32,414 nucleotides of DNA from an uncultured Bacilli bacterium. Its GTDB lineage: Bacteria > Bacillota_I > Bacilli_A > RF39 > UBA660. Made by a program: the position numbers and the translations under genes. Shown piece by piece: positions 16,168 through 24,900 of the stretch. The stretch's first letter is position 1, and every line of letters starts with the position of its first letter. The stretch spans positions 1 through 32,414 of the forward strand of contig CANQZD010000003.1 in NCBI GenBank assembly GCA_947628275.1. Reading direction: 5' to 3'. The notes beneath the pieces are model-generated. The model did no database searches. It had not been told where the DNA came from and saw only the letters and a list, made by a program, of their open reading frames with translations.

Positions 16168-18729
16168 ATGGATTCTAATGATGTTAATGATACTGAAGAA
16201 CTAACAAACGATGAAGAATTAATGGATAATAATAATCTTCCATCTGAAGAACCGCCTTTAGAAGAAAATGAAGCCCAAATGGATATAGAACCACCAAAAA
16301 GTGGCAATTTTTTGGGTGTGGCTAGTAAGAAATTAATTAATTTACTATTAAAAAGGAAACTTATTGTTATTGGGGCTGTTGGCATTATGTTTATCGTTTT
16401 TTTAGCAGTCTTTTTTGGTTCGAATGTTTCTACTGAAACATACAATTATAAGAAAATGGAGAGTTTAGATGATCCTTGTGATATGGTTGAAGTAACATAT
16501 GCTCCATATGGTAGTAACGAAGTTGAAACATCTTCTCTTGCCCTAGAAGATTATATTGCTAAAGCTACTTATACATATACTAAAGATTTTAAAAATATTA
16601 ATGAAGGAACATATCACTTATATAAAGCTTTAGCTATTGCTTTAAGAACAGAAGTTGTATCTCATGGTTGTAAAGTAACTTATAAAGATAAAAAGTTACT
16701 TAATAAACCGGCTATTGAAGGTAAATACAATATCTTAAACAATGCTTTAGAATCAGCTGAAGGAGTAATTATATCTAAAGCTGGTAAAAAAAAGATTATG
16801 AGTACTGAAGTATCTGATTTTTGCTATAGTAATAATGATGGCAATAATTATACAATTTTTCAAGTCCCAGACTTTTTAATTCCTAGTGAATGGGTAGATA
16901 AAAATGTCCCTAGTCGTTATAAAGATTGTCCTTGTAATCAACCTGATGAAAACTTAAGTGCTTGTTATGAAGAAGGAGATTTTAAAGAATGGGCTCACCA
17001 AGATGACACAAGTGGTTTTAATGTTTATGCAGCATATTATTTACTTGATGAATATAAATTAAGTTGGTCAGATATTTTAAAATATTTTGTTGGTGACCAT
17101 AATTATTGGACAATTAAAGAAGAAGATGAAGAAGAAAACGAAAATGCTTTAAATGAAAATTGTGGAGCGATGGATTTACATAAAACTAGTCTAAGTAAAT
17201 CTCAATTTGTTGCGGGTATGAAATCTTATAATTACAATGGAGCAAGTCCTGCTGGTTGGCAAAAATTTGTTAATAATGCTGAAACTATTTATGATGTTGC
17301 CGTAGCTAATAGTATTAATCCTGAATTTGTCGTTGTAAGAGCAATATTAGAAGGTTTTTCACCAGGGGAAGGGAAAAATAATTATTGGGGCTGGACCTGC
17401 TATAACACCTGCCCAAGTTGTTGTACTGATTTTGGGGCTAATTTTAAAGATGCTGTTGCCTCATATTGCCAAGCTGTATACAAACAATACACTGATTATA
17501 ATGATTTATTAAGAAGTTATGCTTATTTAGGTGATTATTGGTATAATCCTGGTGATGAAAGTATAGGTGGTTGCTATTATGCTCCATATATTTTCCCAGA
17601 TGGAATTCCTAAAAGAGTTGAACAAGCATGTAATGGTCCCGCTTGTAGTTCTGGTAATCCTGCTAGTTGCACTAAAACTACTGAAGAAGAACAAATCTTA
17701 TATGGTAAATATCAAGATCGTAATACTCAAACATACCGAAAAGCAATATGGAATATTAGTGAAACTGATTGTAAAATGCAAAATAGTGGAGCCGGTTGTC
17801 TATGGTGGCCAATTGGTTCTAAAAAAACAACTGTAAGAGATGAAATAACTTATGCTGATGGAGAGCCTGAAACAACTACTATAACTAGCGGTTTTGGTAA
17901 ACGTGATGCTCCATTATCTGGGGCAAGTACTAATCATAATGCCATTGATATTGGTGGTGGCGAAGAATTTAATACTAATATAATTGCGGCTGCTGATGGA
18001 ACTGTTAAAAATATAAATACTGGGTGTGTAGCTGGAAATTATTCTTGTGGTGGTCAATTAGGAAATTATGTCTTTATTGCTCATGATGATGGAAGTCTAA
18101 CTAGATATGGTCATATGAGTAGCGTCTTGGTTAACGAAGGTGATCAAGTTAAGCAAGGAGAAGTTATTGGTAAATTAGGAAATACGGGAAATTCAACTGG
18201 CCCTCATTTAGATTTCCAAGTTCAAGTAAATGGTCAAATTGTCGATCCGACAAACTATGTATCTGCTAGTGACCCAAGAAAAGTTTGTAGTGGTTCTGGA
18301 AGCATCGTAAATGGTGATAATAATAAACAAACTATTTGTTTAACTTTAAAAAATAGTGGCTATAGTACTAATGCTATTGCCGGAATTATGGGCAATTTAC
18401 AACACGAAAGTGGGTTTGATCCTGAAAGTGTTAATGACTCAAATCGTAAAGGAATTGCTCAGTGGAGTCCAACTAGATTTAATAAATTAACTAGTATTTA
18501 TGGAAGTAATAGTTATTCAGTTGAAAGTCAAATTAAGTTCTTAATTAAGGAATTAAATGAATCTTATCCAGAAGCTGAAAAATATTTAGGCGAAAAACAT
18601 TCAGCTAAAGACCAAGCATATAATTTCTGTGTGGCTTATGAAAAACATAGTAAAAGTGAATGTGATAATTCCTTAAGAGAAGATTATGCTACTGAATTAG
18701 TTAGTTATGTAAAAAATGATTGTAGTTAG
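16168..18729 (+). CDS. Membrane-anchored multi-domain peptidoglycan hydrolase: SpoIID-like, glucosaminidase, M23, phage-lysozyme
   Basis: This protein has 853 residues. Residues 1-60 are an acidic cytoplasmic tail, 64-84 a single transmembrane helix; the rest is outside. Domains by eye: SpoIID-like (about 105-312; LALEDYIAKATY, LYKALAIALRTEV, ending FNVYAAYYLLDEY...DILKYFVGD); glucosaminidase-like (about 345-470; catalytic Glu in AILEG, E395, then NNYWGW); M23/LytM endopeptidase (about 572-696; H590-x3-D594, H649, and GPHLD at 678-682); and a C-terminal phage-type lysozyme (about 718-850; GIMGNLQHESGF with E747, GIAQW). The SpoIID catalytic Glu seems absent and the M23 HxH is HxD. The outer part holds 25 cysteines. 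It opens a three-gene block with a VirB8-like and a VirD4-like gene, which points to the wall-opening (VirB1-like) component of a type IV secretion-type machine. Confidence 0.85.
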   Translation: MDSNDVNDTEELTNDEELMDNNNLPSEEPPLEENEAQMDIEPPKSGNFLGVASKKLINLLLKRKLIVIGAVGIMFIVFLAVFFGSNVSTETYNYKKMESLDDPCDMVEVTYAPYGSNEVETSSLALEDYIAKATYTYTKDFKNINEGTYHLYKALAIALRTEVVSHGCKVTYKDKKLLNKPAIEGKYNILNNALESAEGVIISKAGKKKIMSTEVSDFCYSNNDGNNYTIFQVPDFLIPSEWVDKNVPSRYKDCPCNQPDENLSACYEEGDFKEWAHQDDTSGFNVYAAYYLLDEYKLSWSDILKYFVGDHNYWTIKEEDEEENENALNENCGAMDLHKTSLSKSQFVAGMKSYNYNGASPAGWQKFVNNAETIYDVAVANSINPEFVVVRAILEGFSPGEGKNNYWGWTCYNTCPSCCTDFGANFKDAVASYCQAVYKQYTDYNDLLRSYAYLGDYWYNPGDESIGGCYYAPYIFPDGIPKRVEQACNGPACSSGNPASCTKTTEEEQILYGKYQDRNTQTYRKAIWNISETDCKMQNSGAGCLWWPIGSKKTTVRDEITYADGEPETTTITSGFGKRDAPLSGASTNHNAIDIGGGEEFNTNIIAAADGTVKNINTGCVAGNYSCGGQLGNYVFIAHDDGSLTRYGHMSSVLVNEGDQVKQGEVIGKLGNTGNSTGPHLDFQVQVNGQIVDPTNYVSASDPRKVCSGSGSIVNGDNNKQTICLTLKNSGYSTNAIAGIMGNLQHESGFDPESVNDSNRKGIAQWSPTRFNKLTSIYGSNSYSVESQIKFLIKELNESYPEAEKYLGEKHSAKDQAYNFCVAYEKHSKSECDNSLREDYATELVSYVKNDCS

Positions 18730-18737
18730 GAGATTCT

Positions 18738-19631
18738 ATGAAAAAAAAGAAAGTTATTCGTTTTGTTATCATTATAAGTATCTTCTTATTAATTTTTCTT
18801 CTTGTTTATCTAATTAATGGTAAGAACAGATTAGGAATTGAAAAATATGAAGAACCACCTGCTGAAAAAATTCCTTATGATATGACACTTGTTGATGATT
18901 ACAGTTATTTCTTTTCCGTTGTTAATATCATAAATAATTATTTGAATTATGTTAAAAATCAAGATACGGAAGCTTTAATTAATATTTTACATCCTGAGTA
19001 TCTTGATTCATATAAAATAAATAGCAATAATTTATATGAAAATTTAGGCACTTTTACTGAGGGTTTACAACTAGCTTATGAAGCCAAAAATATGGATTAT
19101 AAAATTTATGATAATCGGTATCTTTACTATGTTAAAGGGGATATTATTGAAAATGATTTTGAAGATAGTAAAATCATTATGAATGATGTAATGTTTTTAG
19201 TTAATATTGATTATGATAATATTACTTATGCAATCTATCCTCTAAATTATCTTTATGAAACCTTACCAATTATCAACCCTCAAAAGCCTATTAATTTAAA
19301 TGCTTATAATGAATTAATTGGTTCAAATGTTATAACTAAAGATTATTTGTGTAATTTATACTTAAATGATTTTATTATTAAGCTAAATAATAACTTGGAA
19401 AATACTTATGATTTATTAGCTAATAATTTTCGACAAAAATCTTTTGCCCACAAAAAAGATTATTTAAATTATATGCAAAATGTTAAAGATAAAATTAGTT
19501 CACAAGTATTTAGTTGTAGCTCATTAAGTGGTAAGAAAAAAGTTTATGAAGTTAAAGATATGAATTTTAATGTTTTTACTTTTACAGAAGAAAGTATTAT
19601 GAATTATAAAGTTGAATTTACAATCAATTAA
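18738..19631 (+). CDS. Membrane-anchored two-domain protein, VirB8/TcpC-like candidate
   Basis: The protein has 297 residues: a basic N-terminus, one transmembrane helix (about 7-27), then an outer part that appears to contain two similar helix-plus-sheet modules, one from DDYSYFFSVVNIINNYLNYVKNQDTEALINIL (about 51-83) and one from TKDYLCNLYLNDFIIKLNNNLENTYDLLANNF (about 200-231). Each pairs an opening helix with later strands, as in NTF2-like folds. A single anchor followed by two NTF2-like domains is the architecture of TcpC and related VirB8 proteins of Gram-positive conjugation systems. Direct sequence similarity is too weak for certainty; context (hydrolase before, VirD4 after) drives the call. 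TAGGAGA lies four bases before the ATG, and it follows the hydrolase stop by eight bases. Confidence 0.55.
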   Translation: MKKKKVIRFVIIISIFLLIFLLVYLINGKNRLGIEKYEEPPAEKIPYDMTLVDDYSYFFSVVNIINNYLNYVKNQDTEALINILHPEYLDSYKINSNNLYENLGTFTEGLQLAYEAKNMDYKIYDNRYLYYVKGDIIENDFEDSKIIMNDVMFLVNIDYDNITYAIYPLNYLYETLPIINPQKPINLNAYNELIGSNVITKDYLCNLYLNDFIIKLNNNLENTYDLLANNFRQKSFAHKKDYLNYMQNVKDKISSQVFSCSSLSGKKKVYEVKDMNFNVFTFTEESIMNYKVEFTIN

Positions 19632-19635
19632 TATT

Positions 19636-19663
19636 TTGTGGTTTTAGTATTTTGTAGTATAAT
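19636..19663 (+). promoter_or_regulatory. Possible internal promoter before the VirD4-like gene
   Basis: TTGTGG (19636-19641), 16 bases, TATAAT (19658-19663). AAAGGAGG (19674-19681) lies six bases before ATG 19688. The -10 is perfect, the -35 poor. Confidence 0.5.
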
Positions 19664-19687
19664 AATGAAAGTTAAAGGAGGGCGACT

Positions 19688-21799
19688 ATGAAATTCCGAG
19701 TTTCACCAAAAGATTTTACAATTTTCATCATTTTTTGCATTTTTTTGCTTTATTTATGTGCTATTGCTGTTTTAAATTTTTCTTCATTTGCTAATGATGG
19801 AACCTTTCATGGCTTAAATCCTTTTCCGGCTTTTGGACCTGATTATATCTTTTTAACTTTATTTATGTTTGTGATGGCATTAGTTATGATATTTTCTAGT
19901 GTTTCATCTTATATTTTTGAAAAAGATAAAAGTGGTAAAAGATTAATTAATGTTAAAGAAAAAGAAGAAAAAGGTTATTCTCGTTGGGCTAAAGAAAAAG
20001 AAATCAAAGAAGATAAAGGAATCGTTCATATTAAAGCGATTGATAAAAATATTGAAGGTGCAGGAATTCCAATTATTAATAATGGTACTGATTTATGGGT
20101 TGATAATGGGGAATATCATACTTTAATTATTGGTACAACTGGTAGTGGTAAATCTGAATGTGTGGTTAAACCTCAAGTTAATGTTTTGGCTAAAAAAGGC
20201 GAAAGTATGATTGTTACTGACCCTAAAGGTGAACTATATAAATATTGTGGAAGTTATTTAAAAGAACAAGGTTATAATATTATTGTTTTAAATTTTAGAG
20301 ATCCTGAAGAGGGTAATGCTTGGAATCCCTTGACGGCGCCTTATCAAAATTATAAAAATGGTAATCGTGATAAAGCTACTGAATTATTAGATGATATTGC
20401 TACTAATATTTTAGTGGACCCAAAAAACAAAGAATCTGCCTTTTGGGAAAGAAGTGCAGCTGACTATTTTTGTGGTCTTGCTTTAGGCTTATTTAAAGAT
20501 GCTAAAGAAAGTGAAGTAAATTTAAATTCTATAAATGTTATGAGTACTATTGGCGAAGAACGTTTTGCAACTAGTCATTATATTAATGAATATTTTAACT
20601 TAAAAGGTGCTGATTCTTCTGAATATATCTTTGCTTCAAATACAATTAATGCTCCAAATGAAACCAAAGGGGGTATTTTATCAACCTTTAGACAAAAAAT
20701 AAGAATTTTTTCTTCAAGAGAAAAATTAAGTGAAATGTTATCTTATAGTGATTTTGATATGCGTTCTATAGGTGAACAAAAAACGGCTGTTTTCTTAATA
20801 ATTCATGATGAAAAAACGACTTATCATAGTTTATTAACCGTCTTTTTAAAACAATGTTATGAAACACTAATTGATGTAGCTAAACAACATGGTGGTAAAT
20901 TACCAGTTAGAACCAATTTTATTTTAGATGAATTTGCCAATATGCCACCTTTAAGTGATGTTGATTCCATGGTTTCAGCGGCAAGAAGTCGGGATATTAG
21001 ATTTACCTTTATTATTCAAAACTTTTCCCAATTAGATGACGTGTATGGTAAAGAAGTCGCCCAAACAATTAAAGGAAATTCTAACAATTGGATATATTTG
21101 ATAAGTACAGAAATGGCTGCTTTAGAAGAAATTAGTAAAATGTGCGGTGAAGTTAAAAGTAAAGAAAAAGATAAAACAGCATCAACGCCATTAGTAACTA
21201 TTACAGATTTACAAAAGATGAAACTTTTCCAAGCCATCATTATCCGTTCAAGAATGGCTCCATTTAAAACTCAACTAGAACCAGACTTTAAAATGGATTG
21301 GGGAATTGAACGTAAGGAAATGGCTTTCCCTCATCGTCAGATGAAACATGTTGATACTTTCGATATTAAAAACTATGTTTCCGAAGCTAAAAGAAAACAA
21401 ATGATGGAAAATAATTCTAGTGATTCAAATCCTTTTAATCCTTTTGCTAATCCTAGTTTACCTCCAATGGGCTTTAACCCTTTTGGTGGAATTCCAATTA
21501 ATAACGGTGGTGCAATGCCTACAATGAATAGACCAGCTGGCAATTTAACAAGTGAAGAAATTGATAAAATGATTGCCGATATCGATAAAAAATTGGCTGA
21601 ATTAGATGAAGAAGAAGCAAAAGAAAAAGCAAATCTTGAAAATCAAGTATCTAATAAAGACAAAGTTAAACCAATTATTAAAGAAGAAACACCTAAGGAA
21701 GAGGAAAAGCCAAAAATTAATGTTGATACTGATGCCATTATTATGAATGATAATATGATTACTGATGATGAATTTTTTGATGATTTTTTTAATGATTAA
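19688..21799 (+). CDS. VirD4/TraG-type coupling ATPase
   Basis: This protein has 703 residues. Two N-terminal transmembrane helices (about 10-32 and 53-77) are followed by a RecA-like hexameric ATPase domain with Walker A GTTGSGKS (149-156), the T4CP motif IVTDPKGELY (about 176-185), FRDPEEGNAWNPL, and Walker B NFILDEFANMP (about 407-417), then AARSRDIRFTFIIQNFSQLDDVYG typical of VirD4/TraG. In conjugation and effector secretion these ATPases bring substrates to a type IV secretion channel. The C-terminus (from about 570) is a Pro/Asn/Gly-rich linker, a short coiled coil (EEIDKMIADIDKKLAELDEEEAKEK) and an acidic end (DDEFFDDFFND), possibly a substrate-docking tail. No relaxase or VirB4 is nearby, so it may serve a split or non-mobile secretion system. 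Confidence 0.93.
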   Translation: MKFRVSPKDFTIFIIFCIFLLYLCAIAVLNFSSFANDGTFHGLNPFPAFGPDYIFLTLFMFVMALVMIFSSVSSYIFEKDKSGKRLINVKEKEEKGYSRWAKEKEIKEDKGIVHIKAIDKNIEGAGIPIINNGTDLWVDNGEYHTLIIGTTGSGKSECVVKPQVNVLAKKGESMIVTDPKGELYKYCGSYLKEQGYNIIVLNFRDPEEGNAWNPLTAPYQNYKNGNRDKATELLDDIATNILVDPKNKESAFWERSAADYFCGLALGLFKDAKESEVNLNSINVMSTIGEERFATSHYINEYFNLKGADSSEYIFASNTINAPNETKGGILSTFRQKIRIFSSREKLSEMLSYSDFDMRSIGEQKTAVFLIIHDEKTTYHSLLTVFLKQCYETLIDVAKQHGGKLPVRTNFILDEFANMPPLSDVDSMVSAARSRDIRFTFIIQNFSQLDDVYGKEVAQTIKGNSNNWIYLISTEMAALEEISKMCGEVKSKEKDKTASTPLVTITDLQKMKLFQAIIIRSRMAPFKTQLEPDFKMDWGIERKEMAFPHRQMKHVDTFDIKNYVSEAKRKQMMENNSSDSNPFNPFANPSLPPMGFNPFGGIPINNGGAMPTMNRPAGNLTSEEIDKMIADIDKKLAELDEEEAKEKANLENQVSNKDKVKPIIKEETPKEEEKPKINVDTDAIIMNDNMITDDEFFDDFFND

Positions 21800-21803
21800 C
21801 TAT

Positions 21804-21830
21804 AAGAGGCTTAAAGCCTTTTTTCTTTTT
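21804..21830 (+). terminator. Terminator after the VirD4-like gene
   Basis: AAGAGGCT (21804-21811) pairs, allowing G-T, with AGCCTTTT around a short loop and is followed by a T-rich run. Confidence 0.7.
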
Positions 21831-21843
21831 GTCAAAAAAGCCA

Positions 21844-21874
21844 TTGACTAGGGGGGGGGGTCTTATGTTATAAT
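21844..21874 (+). promoter_or_regulatory. Promoter with a G10 homopolymer in the spacer, candidate phase-variation switch
   Basis: The -35 TTGACT is at 21844-21849 and the -10 TATAAT at 21869-21874, with extended TGT before it. The spacer of 19 bases contains ten consecutive G residues (21851-21860). With this count the spacer is two bases over the 17-base optimum; eight G residues would give 17. Slippage of the run would change spacer length and so promoter strength. Confidence 0.75.
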
Positions 21875-21901
21875 TGCTTTATAATAGAAAAGAGGATAAT
21901 A

Positions 21902-24900
21902 ATGAAAAAAATAAGTGTGAATTTGATTATGGTATTTAGCTTTTTCTTAGCATTTCTTCCCCATAATGTAAATGCTTGTACTGCCAATAGTGCATCTACT
22001 TTAAGAAGTTGCTTGGAAGGTGCTGATGAAATTATTAATATTGATTCTACTGGTTTGGGCAATACTTATAAAGAAGTTTTTGAAATTAAGCGAGATGTTC
22101 AAATTATTGGTAGTTCTGATAAAAGTAGTTTCGCAGGTCAATTTAAAATTGTTAACACTAATAGCAACAATAAAGTAGTTATTAAAAATCTTAAAATTAG
22201 TTTTCGACTTGATGTTGATGATAATAACTATAGTAATATTTTGGTAACATCACCAGTTGATTTAACCATCAGCAATATTTATACTTCATATGCATCTGGA
22301 ACACTTTCTACTCTTGAATTTAGAACTATTAATTTTGAAGGAAATATTGATGATTCTAAGGTAAATATTGAAAATAGTACAATTAATGGCTTTTTTGATG
22401 GTATAAGAATTGGTGGCGATAATGTAACAGTTAATATTAAAGATTCTTATATTCATAGTCGTTATGCTCTAGCTATTGGTAAAGAAGGAGAGCAACATTC
22501 TAAAAATCGTGTAAATATTTCTAATTCTAAATTGTATGCAACTTCTAATAATGAAGCTGAAGCTGCTTTAATTATTGGTGGTCAAGACGATTTAGAAGTT
22601 AACATTGATGGCAAAAGTGAGCTTAGTAATTCCAACTATGACAATGCTAATAAGCCTAAAGCTGCTGATATTATTCGCTTTTATAATGGTAAAGACAATA
22701 CTCTAAAAAATACTAATGTAACCATTAACATTAAAGATCAAACTATTATTGATGATGAGTCTATAAATAATGCTCCTAATCATCTTTTCCATTTTGGTGC
22801 AGCTAATTTAGATAGTAATAACGTTATTAATATTGGTAAAGATGTAAAAATGGAATTAAATGGTAAAGATAAAATTGAAATTGCCAAGAAATATAATAAT
22901 GACCAAACAGGTTATTATATTGTTGGTTTATATGACTTTGATGGTAGTTCTACAATTAAAACATACCCAACCAGTGATGTTGATGAACAGACTGATTTAG
23001 CAATGCAAGAAATTGCTAATAAAGTTGAAGAAAATTATAAATTTAAGGGTTGGTATACCGATGTTGATTTAACAAATTCTAAACCAACTAATATTACTAG
23101 TAATATTGATTTATATCCTAAAAAAGTAAAAATTTATACAGTTACTATTGCGGGTGAAGAGTTCAAAGAGGTTGAAGAAGGACAATCTTTAAAAGATTTT
23201 GCTTTAAGTAAAATTAATGAACTAAAAAATCCTGGCAATAAAATTATTGAAAATTTTTATAAAGAAAATGCTGATGGTAGTGAAACCGTTATTGATAAAG
23301 ATAGTATATTAGATTATGAAGTTTATGAAGATTTAAAAATAAATGTTAAATATAATGTTAAAATAACAATTAAAGATGATTCAGAAACTGAGTTCATTAT
23401 TCCTGAAGGTGGAACTTTAGATGGTCAAGACCTTGAATCTTTAAAAGAGGCAACTGACAAACAATTTGATCATTTTGAAGCTAATAATGAAAAAGTAATT
23501 GAAAGTGGCGATGGTGCGACAAAATTTACTGAAAATACTGAATTAGTTAGAAAATATACGGTTAATGTTACCATTGAAGGTCAAACTAATAATCCTTATA
23601 AATTAAATGAAGGTGATACACTTGATACATTAGATACTAAATATGATAAAATTTTAGAAAAACTAGAAAAAGTAACCAATGGTGGCAAGAAAACCTTTAA
23701 AGAATTTAGAAATACAGCAACTAATACTAAGATTGATAAAACTTCTCAAGTAACTAAAAATATTACCATTAAACCAATTTATGAAGTAGAAGTTACGATT
23801 GGTAAAACTAAAATTTCTGTTGAAGAAGGAACGACTTGGGAACAATTACAAACTAATGATTTGGCTAAACAAGCTTTAAGTGAATTAGAAAATATTAATG
23901 CTTCTCGTTTTGTACGTTTTGAAATTAATGGAACTCCTTTAACAAATGAATATGTTTTCAATGAGCCAGAAGAAATAACAGCTAGATTTAAAATTATTAT
24001 AACTATTGGTGAAGAACAACTAAGTTTATTAGAAGGTGAAAATTTTAATAATTTAAGTGCTAGTGATGAAGAAAAAGTTACTAATCTTAAAAATGTTGCT
24101 AATAAAACTTTCAGTCATTTTGAAAAAACTGGTGAAGAAATTGATGTTTATAATACCCCATTCAATGAAGATACCGTGTTGACCCCAGTATATAATGTTA
24201 ATGTATTACTTAATGGTAAAACTTACACTTTAAGAGATGACCAATCAATATTAAGTTACAATAATACCGAAATAAATGAATTATTAGATAATGTTGTTGC
24301 TAAACGCTTTTCTCACTTTTTAAATGAAAAAAATGAGGTAATAAATCGTGATACTATTATTACTGAAAATATGGAATTAAAACCTATCTATGTTATTGAT
24401 ATTACTATTGGCGATGAGAGCGTTACAGTTAATGAAAATAGTACATGGCAAGAAATTTTAACTAAAATTAATAGTAGCAGTTTAACTCAAGAAGCTTTAG
24501 AAAATTTAAAAAATTCTGGTTCTAAAAAATGGGCATACTTCGTTGATGATGATAATAATAAAATTGAAAATGATACAATATTTACTAAACATACTACTAT
24601 TAGTTCTAAATTTTATGTTAAAGTAACTATTCAAAATCAAGCTTTTGCTGATAAATATCTAGAAGTAATTGAGGGTGAAAATTTAAATTCTCTAACTCCT
24701 GATAATCAAGCTATATTAGATGAAATAAAAAATCAAGCTAATAAAACTTTCAGTCATTTTGCAAAAGATGGTGAAGTATATAATCTTGAAGATGCTATCA
24801 ATGAGGATGTAACTTTAACAGCTGTATATGAAATAATTATTACAATTAATGAAGAAGAATTTACTTTATATGATAATCAAACTTTAAATAGTTTAGGTGA

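Noticed and set aside
16168-21799. Integrative conjugative element
   Set aside because: No integrase, relaxase, VirB4, att-like repeats or shift in base composition was seen; the genes match their neighbours in style.
21902-21980. Lipoprotein signal (Cys26 after VNA)
   Set aside because: The residues before Cys (V-N-A) do not fit a lipobox well, and a sortase signal is present at the C-terminus. A type I signal peptide with Cys26 in a disulfide is more likely.
21868-22062. Minus-strand 64-residue ORF across the poly-G promoter region
   Set aside because: It is the antisense shadow of the signal-peptide coding region; there is no ribosome binding site, and its hydrophobic end derives from AT-rich sequence.
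23663-23961. Minus-strand ORFs of 60 codons within the surface protein gene
   Set aside because: They are antisense shadows of the repeat array without ribosome binding sites or recognisable content.
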